Shown here one piece after another: positions 1 to 9,798 of a DNA stretch of 64,000 nt. Made by a program: the position numbers and the translations under genes. How positions within the stretch are numbered: position 1 is the first letter of the stretch; each line of letters opens with the position of its first letter. The stretch is taken from contig CM069597.1 in NCBI GenBank assembly GCA_035771175.1, positions 15,101,001-15,165,000 on the forward strand, given 5' to 3'. Under the pieces are notes generated by a model. It made no database searches, was not told the origin of the DNA, and saw nothing but the letters and a program-made list of their open reading frames with translations. The stretch comes from Paratinospora sagittata (Eukaryota; Streptophyta; Magnoliopsida; Ranunculales; Menispermaceae).

Positions 1-591
1 TCAACCCTAATCATGCTTAATTAAACATAAGTTGCATCAATTCAATGATTCTAGGCCAAAAGCATCAAAAGCCCTAAAATATGAAATTTTCCATACTTAG
101 GCCATATTGTCGATTTACACTAGGTCACCATGTTCAGCCATGTATATCACTGATTTTGCATCACGGGTTCATCAACAATGGCAACTAGGTCAACATAGTT
201 GACATGCAAGCTATTTGGAAAGGTCTAAGTTCATATTCTAAATTTAGGTCTAATACAAACAACCCTACCAATCCTTCATTTAATATTCTGTTTAGATGTA
301 TCAATCTACCAACAGAAATATTCAATCCCAAAATCAACCGTACAGATTGAAGTATGTTAAGAACCAAACCTTTTGTCCAAACATCAGCTCAATCCAACGG
401 TGGACCGAAAAGATAAGTCACTTTGATGAACAAGTCTCTAATCAGATAATTTCTCCTTTCTTGCTGTAAATACTGAAACTCAGATGACTATATTACACAA
501 CATACTTAAGCCATAAACATCTCCACTGTTCATAATCCAGAAAGATCCATTTTGAACCACATACCCAAATATCATATCCATCCAACGGTAG
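1..591 (-). repeat. TK-A 3' LTR fragment
   Basis: This stretch repeats 1987-2577 of the TK-A 5' LTR almost base for base. It ends at about 591 inside the shared block ending CCAACGGTAG, where sequence switches to gag. The short shared bases at the switch point suggest a microhomology-mediated deletion. There is no coding content; short open frames here are chance. Confidence 0.8.
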
Positions 592-817
592 CTCCACTAG
601 CCCCGGCCGCCTCGGCCCCACTGGTGCCCGCTTCCTGCGGTATTGTCTGAGGCGACTTTCGAGCAACGACCTCGACTTACTGCACCAACGCCTGTATCTG
701 TGCAGTTTGGGCTTCCATGAAGCGGCCCTGTGCCTGAATGATCTCCTCCATCCTCCCCATCCGGTCATCATCGGATCGCCCTGTGTGTGGCTGTCTCAAT
801 CTCTCACTCCTCCTCTT
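592..817 (-). pseudogene. gag: TK-A gag, N-terminal fragment only
   Basis: About 75 codons match the start of TK-C gag: an acidic and Gln-rich opening ([11 protein letters not shown]), then a segment ending near [13 protein letters not shown]. The codon corresponding to the TK-C initiator reads AAG instead of ATG (815-817), and an in-frame TAA replaces a Gln codon a little downstream. Everything from the capsid core onward is deleted by the fusion to LTR at about 591. It cannot make a functional Gag and is useful only for family assignment. Confidence 0.7.
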
Positions 818-1036
818 GACAATGAGAAGTAGAAATACGAGCAACCATCACACATTAGAGAATTTAAAACATTAACAAAGCCTCATAACTACCCAAATCA
901 TATAATACACACAAAAAATATGATAGTAAGGCTTTTAAGTTAGTTCTTTTAAGCCTTTTAACACCTAAAGCTCTCACCCATTTCCTAGGTCAAAGTCATC
1001 TAAGTCCAACACATAGACCAAACCTAGTAAAACCGG

Positions 1037-1048
1037 GCTCTGATACCA
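1037..1048 (-). other. TK-A primer binding site (tRNA-iMet)
   Basis: The minus strand reads TGGTATCAGAGC two bases inside the LTR end, the standard complement of the plant initiator-tRNA-Met 3' end. It fixes the orientation of the element and the LTR boundary at 1051. Confidence 0.85.
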
Positions 1049-1050
1049 AC

Positions 1051-3641
1051 TGTGGCGACCCCGCACCCCAGACCACCAACCCCGCTAGGAATGGTGTGCG
1101 GAATGCCGGGGTGGGATGCTCGACGTAGGCATCTCAAACAGGTCCTCAACCCTCGTGAGGTGGTTGAGACCCTACGAGCCTTATCCCAAACAACGACATA
1201 ATACAAACAGGTACTAAACAAAACTACCAACCGTATTAGTCATCCAAGACAAGAGATAATCCATAAAAATGAACCATAAATAAAACCGTCATATGCCCAC
1301 ATGGTCTATCTAACAAGTCTCAACTCACCCATACTACAATGTGGTAAGTGTTATAATTACAAAGTCCAAAATATAATACATCATAATTTCAAACAAAATT
1401 CAATCAAAATGCCTCTCAACTCACATCGAGGCCTTCGATCCTCTTGCAGGCAAGGCCCTCAAGATATGACTACTCCTTTGCCCTTATTCGGGACAGAAGG
1501 ACCAGAAAGAGGAAAATGAGGGTGAGCCAACGGTGCCCAGTGAATAGAATTAAAATATGCTATCAATACTCATCAATAAATATCATGTATGCATGTCAAT
1601 GTGTAGAATGATTAAAAGCTCATAACATATAGATATCAAGCATTTATAATAAGTTCGATGCAAGTAAAAGCTTATCAATTTGGATCCACATTCCACATGC
1701 ATTGGGGTTACTAGTACAAGTCTATTTCACCGTACCGTTGACCCCAATCATGTTTATTTGGGGTTACTAGTGCACGTCTATTTCACCTAAATCCCATCTA
1801 ATCCCACCATTCAACTCAAATCACATGACTTAGGCCTCTAATGCATAGTTCTCATTCATAAACCATTCTACTAATCAAAAATACTGATTTTCAATTCCTT
1901 AGGCATAAACATGCTCAAATTGGGCCATTTGATCACAAGTAGGCATAACCCATAATATGGTCACAACCACCAAATCAGTAGCATAATCAACCCTAATCGT
2001 GCAAAATTAAACATAAGTTGCATCAATTCAATGATTCTAGGCCAAAAGCATCAAAAGCCCTAAAATATGAAATTTTCCATACTTAGGCCATATTGCCTAT
2101 TTACACTAGGTCACAATGTTCAGCCATGTATATCACTGATTTTGCATCATGGGTTCATCAACAATGGCAACTAGGTCAACATAGTTGACATGCAAGCTAT
2201 TTGGAAAGGTCTAAGTTCATATTCTAAATTTAGGTCTAATACAAACAACCCTACCAATCCTTCATTTAATATTCTGTTTAGATGTATCAATCTACCAACA
2301 GAAATATTCAATCCCAAAATCAACTGTACAGATTGAAGTATGTTAAGAACCAAACCTTCTGTCCAAACATCAGCTCAATCCACGGTGGACCGAAAGGATA
2401 AAGTACTTTGATGAAGAAGTCTCTAATCAGATAATTTCTCCTTTCCTACTGCAAATACTCAAACTCAGATAACTATATCACACAACATACTTAATCCATA
2501 AACATCTCCACCGTTCATAATGGCGAAGGATCAGTTTTGAACCACATACCCAAATATCATATCCATCCAACGGTAGATTTAGGAGATATATTAGTTTGAT
2601 CGAAACTGTGCGAGAAATCCAGACTTTCCGACCAGCTTTGTTTGAGAGGTTATATCTCTTAGAAAAAACCTCTAATCGAGATCTCCACCGACCAGAATGA
2701 ATAACCATAAGCTACGAACGTTCTGAAAATGTTTGAGCTCAATCGGACTATATATCCTCAAGATCCAACTCTTTGATGAAAACGTTGCAGAGATTTTTCT
2801 TAAAGCAACTCCCTCTTTCTTTCTCTTCTTCTTTTTTTCCTTTCTCTCTACTCATCTCACCCTCTAAAGGCTTCCTTGGGGAAGAGAAGTAGGGCATGAG
2901 ACACTTGTCCACTCTCATGCACCAACCTTGGCATGTGTTGGAGAGGAGAAATGGGGCATGAGACACTTGTCCATTTTCATGCACCAACTTGACATGTATT
3001 GGAGAAGAGAAATGGGGCATGGAACACTTGTCCATTCTCATGCACCAACTTGACATGTGTTGGTCTCTTGCACCAACTTGACATGTGTTGGAGAAGAGAA
3101 ATGGGGCATGGGACACTTGTCCATTTTCATGCACTAACTTGACATGTATTGGAGAAGAGATATGGGGCATGGGACACTTGTCCATTCTCATGCACCAACT
3201 CGACATGTGTTGGAGAAAAGAAATGGGGCATGGGACACTTGTCCATTCTCATGCACCAACTTGACATGTGTTGGTCTCATACTACCCATACCAACCACAT
3301 GTACTTTAACCAATATCATGCTCCCATGTATTTTAAGTGTCTAATCCATTTAATACACCAAATTTTCATTTTCATTTATCCTTTTATTCAATCAATCCTA
3401 ACACATATCAATTCATGGTTTAATGGGCCCATGCATAAATAATAACATATGCATTATACTTTAATTTAACATGACCCATATACAATTTATGATGCACATA
3501 TTTATATACATTATCAAGCATCAAATATACAAACATTAAACAACCATCAAACAAACACCAAACATATCAAGGCAACACATAGAGTTTGGGCAAAATGCAA
3601 TTTGGTTATGGGCTAGATGAAATAATTTTCGGGGCGTCACA
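1051..3641 (-). repeat. TK-A 5' LTR (2.59 kb)
   Basis: On the minus strand it starts TGTGACGCCCCG and ends GTCGCCACA, the same termini as the TK-C LTRs. It carries a 61-bp tandem array (see 2876-3275). The 152-codon open frame across that array is translation of the repeat unit, not a gene. Confidence 0.85.
2876..3275. repeat. 61-bp tandem array in the TK-A LTR
   Basis: Six units carry GGGGCATGRGACACTTGTCC and CACCAACTTGACATG. The GGCATG anchor falls at about 2893, 2955, 3016, 3105, 3166 and 3227. The 89-bp step between units three and four contains an extra partial unit of about 28 bp. Sequence between units is not unique, so this is a simple tandem array. Confidence 0.9.
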
Positions 3642-4824
3642 TTTATGGTCAAAATAAATAGTAAATTTCTCGCCATACAAATAGTATCTCCAAAGCTTCA
3701 AAACAAACACCACCGCTGCCAACTCCAAATCGTGGACTGGGTAGTTTTTCTCATGCACTTTCAACTGCCTAAAAGCATAAGCTATCACTTTGTTCTCCTG
3801 CATGAGCACACAACCAAGTCCTGACCCTGATGCATCTGCATAGATAATCAAATCCTTGCCTGACTCAGGCAATGTCAACATTGGAGCGGTAGTCAATATC
3901 TTCTTCAATTCTTGGAAGGCATCTTCACATTTTGATGTCCACTTATATGAGGTTTTTTTCTGGGTCAACCTGGTCATCGTTATGGCTAGTTTGGAGAATC
4001 CCTCGACAAAACGCCTATAGTAGCCGGCCAAACCCAGAAAACTCCTAATCTCTGTCACTGTGGTAGGTCTCAACCAATTAAGGATAGCCTCAACCTTAGA
4101 TGGATCAACTAAAACACCATCCGTATTCTCCACATGGCCTAAGAATTTCACCGCATCTATCCAGAACTCACACTTACTCTGCTTGGTTCTAAGATGGTCA
4201 TCATGTTCTTTCTGCGTTCGTGAATAGATCAAGATATCATCAATGAAAACAATCAGGAACTTATCCATATATGATTTGAACACCCTTTGCATCAAGTCCA
4301 TAAACATTGCAGGGGCATTGGTTAGACCAAAAGGCATCACTAAAAACTCATAATGCCCATACCTGGTACGAAAACTATTTTATGTATATCCTCATCCCTA
4401 ATTTGATGGTAGTTGGATCTCAAATCAATCTTTGAAAAATATTTGGCCCCTTTCAACTGATCAAACAAGTCGCCGATCCTAGGGAGTGGATATTTATGCT
4501 TCACAATCACCTTATTAAGTTGGCGGTAATCGATGCCTAGTCGTAGACTTTCATCTTTCTTCTTGACAAACAACATTGGAGCTCCCCACGGAGACATGCT
4601 AAGGCGGATAAATCCCTTTGCAAGTAATTGTTCCAATTGTAACTTGAGCTTTTGCAATTCCTTGGGTGTCATTCTATAGGGTGGAATAAAGATCGGTCGA
4701 GTACCAAGAATCAACTCAATCACAAAATCGATCTCCTTCCGAGGTGGTAATCCAGGCAAATCCTCTGGAAATACATCTGGGAACTCTTTAACTATGGGAA
4801 GATCAGTCGGTTGTGCTTCACTAG
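3642..4824 (-). pseudogene. pol: GY1 pol fragment: protease tail, reverse transcriptase, start of RNase H
   Basis: Minus-strand translation gives [20 protein letters not shown] (protease/RT linker), the RT palm with [12 protein letters not shown] and FSKIDLRS motifs, the catalytic FIDD box near 4225, the FLGHV and [12 protein letters not shown] thumb motifs, and RNase H to YFDHK, where TK-A interrupts it at 3641. The frame changes near 4340, so RT is split into two open parts. The upstream protease and gag of this element are at 37466-39253, separated by the CO1 insertion. If one ACTAG copy is removed the frame runs on across the CO1 site. Typical Ty3/gypsy pol; defective. Confidence 0.85.
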
Positions 4825-5017
4825 TGTTGGCCTAGGTATGTCCAAGAGGGGGTGAATTGGACATTAGACAATTTAAGATTGAATGCAATGGCTAACTTAA
4901 AGTGCGAAAAATAAATAAATATGCACAGTCGATTTATAGTGGTTCAGCTACTTGCCTACGTCTACTACCTAACCTCCTCAGTTCGGATTTTAAACCTTAT
5001 CACTAAGGGATTCTCTT

Positions 5018-5133
5018 ACGGGTGAGAATCAAACCGTTACACCTTTTCTCAACTTGCGGGTGTGAGAACAACCGTTACACTTCTCAACTTACGGATGTGA
5101 GAACTACCGTTTCTCAACTTACGGGTGTGAGAC
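5018..5133. repeat. short tandem units in the CO1 LTR (about 32-37 bp)
   Basis: The motif CTTACGGGTG(TG)AGAA, followed by CCGTTACAC, recurs about four times with small differences. CO2 has only one matching copy at the equivalent place, next to its own separate array at 51230-51351. Confidence 0.7.
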
Positions 5134-5814
5134 GATCGAAACTTGTTGAATACAAGAATGTCAACTCAATAGTTTATCTAACTACTGTTACAACCTTGAT
5201 ACAACATACATGATATGAATTGAAGTACAACTGTATCATATGAACTATCTTTCAAATTTCTTTTTCAGCAAGAATGATATAAATTAAACCAGTACTGAAA
5301 ATTTGAGTGAGAACAATTCAATCTTTCAAATGATTTTTCAAATAAAGATATAAATTTAGCTCAGTATGAAAATCATTTGAATAAGCAAAGTTTCAAAGAA
5401 AACACTTTGAAAACAAAATAACTTAAACTTTTAGATCAAATGAAAATTAGAGTAACTTTCAAAAGTGTTTTGGCTCAGAAAATTTTTGTGATTTTGCACA
5501 TGGTTAAGTGCTAGTATTTTAGACTTGTAGAGATGAAGTTGTTGTTCATTTGAATTTGAATTTCAAAATTTGAACGTTTACTCACAACAACTAGAATGTA
5601 TCACGAAAATGACAACTGCACATTTCATGAACATTCTGATTATCTTCAGATTCACGAATAAAGAAATTCTAAAAGAAGTGGTTCATGAATCAGAGGATAT
5701 CTCTGACAAATCCAAAAAGTTGATTTTTGTATAAAAAGTTGTTCTGAAAAAAGTGGCTAAAGAGGGTGTACATGTCAGAACAACAAAAATATCATTTTTG
5801 TCGTTGCGCTCATA

Positions 5815-6345
5815 GAGCATCAGCGTCCTACCGAACAAGGAAGTGAGGGCGCTACTGAATCGTAAGCGTCCTGACTTACTTTGACAATTAAATGACTTAA
5901 ATAATAAGGGCGCTACTCGACAGTTAGCGTCCTGCTTTGTTTTAAAATCACTTAAACACACGAGGGTGCTACTCACACGAAATTTTAAAACAATTTTAAA
6001 ACAATATTGAATGCGCTGAAGGACAGTAAGCGTCCTCAAAGTTATTAAGTTGATTCTAAGGATGAGGGTGCTTCTATCTACGTAGCGTCCTGACAGTTTT
6101 TCTACTTATAACTATTAGCCTCCTTAAAGATAGAAATCAATTAAAAACTAAGAACTTTTAGCGAGCTGAAACTAAGTTAGCGTTCTGACACTTTCAAAGG
6201 TTGACTAAAGGGAGACAGCTACTTACAAGTAAGCGACCTAATGGATCAGTTCAATTCAACCTTTAGCGTCCTAATATTTTATCACCGTCTTGACTTATCA
6301 AGTCTTGGAGAGCCTTGCTAAAACATTAGCGTCTTGAAAGACTCT
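5815..6345. repeat. array of imperfect hairpins (GGGCGCTACT .. GTAGCGTCC) in the CO1 3' LTR
   Basis: Arms of the form GGGCGCT and AGCGTCC, separated by about 10-15 bases, recur roughly every 60-75 bp, about eight times with decay. The arms pair apart from one G.T (or A.C on the other strand). The same array occurs in the CO1 5' LTR and the CO2 LTR. Function unknown. Confidence 0.7.
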
Positions 6346-6707
6346 ATAAAAAAGGTTTTTGATTTCTCGATTAAAGCTCGATAAAATATGATTAAAAACA
6401 TGTTTAAAATCATGATATTTTCTGATCAAATCAAATACTTTACAAATTATAAAAATACATTTATATTGTGACGATCAAAATATGAAAACGATTAAATCTT
6501 GCTGAGAGTAAATTGATCGATAGACTTTACATTCTAAGTACTGACGAACTTAGAACTTTACTTGTGATATCCAATAGGCTTGTGAGCATAGTTCCTTAAT
6601 CGTGATTCTTGATAAATCTGAAACACTTGACAAAATCATTAGATATACAAATTGGAGATATTTGGAATCATCAAAACATTCATGTCATGGGGTTCATTGA
6701 GATAACA

Positions 6708-6721
6708 ATCTCCCCCTTTTT
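6708..6721 (-). other. CO1 polypurine tract
   Basis: The minus strand reads AAAAAGGGGGAGAT immediately before the TGTTATC start of the 3' LTR. This is the plus-strand priming tract, and its shape is typical of SIRE-like copia elements. It independently confirms the LTR boundary. Confidence 0.85.
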
Positions 6722-7057
6722 GATGATTTCAAATACTCATAGATCATGTAGATAATTATATTCATGTACTCAAACATATAACGAATTTAGAGTAGCAAAC
6801 ATGTCAAGCATATTTGCAAGCATGTCAAGTATATCCGATTTCAACATATAAATTACAAGATGAGTACAATCAATCACAATATACAAGAACATGACAATCA
6901 TCCACAATATACAAGAACATGATAATCATACAATCAACATATTGTATAGAAACTCAAATGAACTCCCCCTGACTTGTAGCTTCCCTCTGGAGCTAACTTA
7001 CCCTTAATATATTCATTTTCTTCTTCCCCTTTTGAAAACATTAAAAAATAGGTAGGT
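6722..7057 (-). other. CO1 non-coding stretch between extra ORF and polypurine tract
   Basis: AT-rich DNA with no open frame of note. It contains direct repeats of AATATACAAGAACATGA (about 6877-6922) and a second purine-rich run, TCAGGGGGAGTT on the minus strand, near 6960-6972. The second run resembles an extra polypurine tract. Confidence 0.55.
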
Positions 7058-7163
7058 TTAACTCGTATTAGGACCCTTCCCCTTCCTTTTTCTTTCGGCC
7101 TCCTCGTCCTTTTTGGATCCACTGGAACTACGTTCAGAGCCCTTGGGTTTCCTAGGAGCACGT
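7058..7163 (-). pseudogene. CO1 extra ORF, C-terminal piece (5 of 5)
   Basis: Minus-strand codons give a Lys/Glu/Arg/Ser-rich tail (PKGSERSSSGSKKDEEAER) ending in TAA at 7058-7060. It is cut from the preceding part of the ORF (18182-19444) by the GY2 insertion. With GY2 and one TSD copy removed the frame is continuous. Low-complexity basic tails are common in plant retrotransposon accessory proteins; no domain is recognisable in this piece. Confidence 0.65.
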
Positions 7164-8591
7164 TGTCACACTACAATTTTCAAAACTTAAATTTAAGATA
7201 ATAAGAATAAATATTTTCTCTTATAAAGAAAATAGCAAAAAGAAAATCGAGGCGTGAATTGTATCCATCTACCTTAACCCCAAAATCTTTACACAGGTAA
7301 AAATAAATTTAATAATACCATTTATATTCAAAATAAGGTTACAAGTTAAGATAGAAGAATACTTTTTCAAATTCTATGCCACAGACTATAGATTCCCATT
7401 ACACAAATTGAATATTGAGCAATGAGGGTACTTGCCCTTATCCATCCATTATGGACACAACATTTTAAATATATTCATCAAGTAGAATTAACAAGTTCAA
7501 GTCCAAGGCATAAACATATAAAATAACCCATGAAATCTTCAACGACCACTTTAATGTTCCAAAAGCATTGATTTCTAATACAACCCATTCAATTGATATA
7601 ATTAATTATTAAATAATTACTCAGTCTTATTACCATAACGCTACTCAAGCCACTAACCCACCCCTACTACTGTGAGACACATCACGAACTTGCGATTCTA
7701 TTCTTTCATGTACCTGCATGTGAAAAATAGGGGTGAGCTTGAAAGCCCAACACATACAACATAAATATCATACATAACTTCTATTCACATGATATGTTCA
7801 AACTCCACAACACATGGTATCATATCACAATGTCAAATAACAATAGCATTCACCCATGAACTTTATTATAACAATTATGCTAATACTCTTGTCATATATC
7901 TCATCATCAAACTTTAAAAAGTACACATGAATTACGCGCATCCAACATGAACTTGGGATAACAAATCATACACATACACGTATCATCATGACCAACAATC
8001 ATAATATGCACAATCATGTAAGACAAGCATGCACGGACAATCTAATAATACTATAAATCTAATTAATTTAATGTTCCTATCTACATATCGAAATAAAATA
8101 TTGTAAAGGCATAGAATCTTCCCCACCTATTACACACGCAGTTTGTCGTTGTCCGAATTCCTTGGTGTGTAAAGTACGTCCTTAACCTATACATACATAT
8201 TACCTCTATGTTAGTATAAATATTCATAAAAATAATTATGAGTATATACGTATATAAGACTACGGTAATTATGTAGCATAAAGTTAACCCATTACCTTAC
8301 ATACAACATTAAAGTAATAATATAGCATAAGATTATAATATGTTATAATATAATATTATATACATCTATATGGATGTATTTATGTGGGTACAATGTAATA
8401 TTGTACAACAAAATAGCGCAATGTAATATAATTATAATTTAATATAACTAATATACGATTTGATTTGCATTAGATGACATAGTATTGCGTATATAATATG
8501 TAATGTAGAAAAGTGTGATGTGTTATAATTTCACATGATTTGCATTCTTTTCTAATATCTAACACATGGAATTGGCTTAATATCAAAGTAG

Positions 8592-8597
8592 CACGTG
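8592..8597. promoter_or_regulatory. CACGTG (G-box) in the GY2 LTR
   Basis: A palindromic CACGTG followed by GGGG is kept in both GY2 LTRs (also 17172-17177). G-boxes bind plant bZIP and bHLH factors. Conservation between LTRs is expected from their common origin, so regulatory use is only a possibility. Confidence 0.25.
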
Positions 8598-9184
8598 GGG
8601 GCATGTTCTCCCCATGAAACGGTGGTAGCAACAACGTCGTTCTGCTGCAGCTGCAGCTACTCTTTTTGGCATCTAGAATACAAAGAAAATGAGAAAGGAG
8701 CAGACGATGAAGAAGAAGGAAAGGAAATAGAAGGGAAGGGAAGAAAGAGGCCTGATGGTGATAGCAACAGTGCCATTGCTGCTGCTGTAAGATGCAAAAT
8801 AGGGCATTGATTTGATGAGCAAGAAGAAGAAAAGAGAAAGCGAAGAAGAGGAACATTACCTCGAGGTGGTTTCGGCGGAGGCGATCCTATATGGCGTCAC
8901 TTGTTCCCTTGTTCTCTAGGTTGATAATAGGATGGATAGTGTGGGAGGCCACTATAGAGAATTAAACATTATATAAGTTAAGGGCTGCCATTTCCAATGC
9001 CAAAACAGAGTAATCAATTGTAAACAAACTTACTGTGATAGGAGGAATTCACCGTGGGTGGTGTTTCGACGCTGTATCGACAGACGTCACTCTGTGTGCC
9101 CACGCTATAGGGTTGAGAGTAGAATGAAGAAGATGACGTTGAGTGTGACGGCTGGGAAAAGCTCCTCCTAATAATGTAATAGGA

Positions 9185-9490
9185 TTAGAGTTTTGGGTAG
9201 TGATTTGGTTTTCAATATTCATCTTGCATGAAGGGAAATTTAGAGTAGATTAAGGAATAATTTTTGGTTATTTCCAATAAAAGATATTAGAGTTTTGGGT
9301 AGTGATTTGGTTTCCAATATTCATCTTGCGTGATGGAAAACTTAGAGTAGATTAAGGAGTAATTTTTGGTTATTTCCAATAAAAGATATTAGTGTTTTTG
9401 GTAGTGATTTCGTTTCCAATATTCATCTTGCATGAAGGGAAATTTATAGCAGAGTAAGGAGTAATTCTTGGTTATTTCCAATAAAAAGAT
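9185..9490. repeat. 102-bp tandem triplication in the GY2 3' LTR
   Basis: Three units start TTAGAGTTTTGGGTAGTGAT at about 9185, 9287 and 9389, each ending near TATTTCCAATAAAA. The same three units occur in the 5' LTR (17780-18085), so the triplication predates this insertion. Confidence 0.9.
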
Positions 9491-9586
9491 TAGAGAATAT
9501 TGTTGGAAAGGAAATGAGAGAAAAATATAAATTTTCACACATGTGACAAATCATTGGCCAGTAATAGATCGTTTTGGGGTATTACG

Positions 9587-9599
9587 TCCTACCCGCCTT
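9587..9599 (-). other. GY2 polypurine tract
   Basis: The minus strand reads AAGGCGGGTAGGA directly before the 3' LTR, about 200 bp after the pol stop. Two pyrimidines interrupt the usual all-purine tract. Confidence 0.7.
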
Positions 9600-9798
9600 A
9601 AAAGAAATTTCGTCCTCGAAATTAAGTTTAAGCTTACTTATTTTATGATGTTTAACTTTCTCCACGATTGATTACTTGTATCTCGAAATCTAAAACGGTT
9701 AAAATATTCTATTAGCAGTCTATTAAATTTACCAATGCATTGGTGAGTTTGAAGAAAAAATTGATAGTACGCACATAGAATGGAGTATTATTAATTAC

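Larger units (their letters stand above)
1..3641 (-). mobile_element. TK-A: internally deleted Tekay-like Ty3/gypsy element, runs off left edge
   Basis: Read on the minus strand this is a 5' LTR (3641 to 1051), a primer site, the first part of gag (to about 592), and then an abrupt switch into the middle of a second LTR that continues past position 1. Nearly the whole gag-pol interior is gone. The element starts with TGTGACG exactly where GY1 RNase H coding is cut, so it inserted into GY1. The 5 bp next to it are TTTAT (3642-3646), and the matching copy should lie left of the window. LTR, primer site and gag match TK-C closely enough to assign the family. Confidence 0.85.
4825..6707 (-). repeat. 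CO1 3' LTR (1.88 kb)
   Basis: Ends are TG..CA on the minus strand. The 3' LTR matches 35973-37465, the retained part of the 5' LTR, through most of its length (for example 5225-6707). The first 400 bp seen from the left (4825-5225) have no counterpart in the truncated 5' LTR. It contains an array of CTTACGGGTGTGAGAAC-type units at 5018-5133 and a hairpin array at 5815-6345. Confidence 0.85.
7164..9586 (-). repeat. GY2 3' LTR (2.42 kb)
   Basis: Near-identical to 15402-18181 apart from a deletion of about 340 bp: the block at roughly 15988-16331 of the 5' LTR is missing after AAAGCCCAA (about 7750). The first base pair on the minus strand is C instead of T (CGTAATACCCC), so the terminal TG has mutated. 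A 128-codon open frame at 8470-8856 and its partner in the other LTR are low-complexity reading of purine-rich DNA, not convincing genes. Confidence 0.9.

Noticed and set aside
1037..1048. tRNA gene
   Set aside because: Only the 12-base primer complement is present, with no cloverleaf around it; the same applies at every other primer site.
2748..3206. 152-codon minus-strand frame with repeating HVKLVHENGQVSHAP-like motifs
   Set aside because: It is translation of the 61-bp LTR array; the same peptide appears wherever the array does, in several frames.
2876..3275. CRISPR-like array
   Set aside because: Units are directly adjacent without unique spacers, in a plant LTR.
3642..4824. Endogenous plant pararetrovirus
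   Set aside because: RT and RNase H are of Ty3/gypsy type with gag, zinc knuckle, integrase-bearing relatives and LTRs; no movement protein is seen.
8470..8856. 128-codon frame with hydrophobic start in the GY2 3' LTR, partner at 17122-17439
   Set aside because: Low-complexity Phe/Leu/Ser/His reading of purine-rich DNA. Presence in both LTRs follows from LTR duplication, and the two differ in frame and length.
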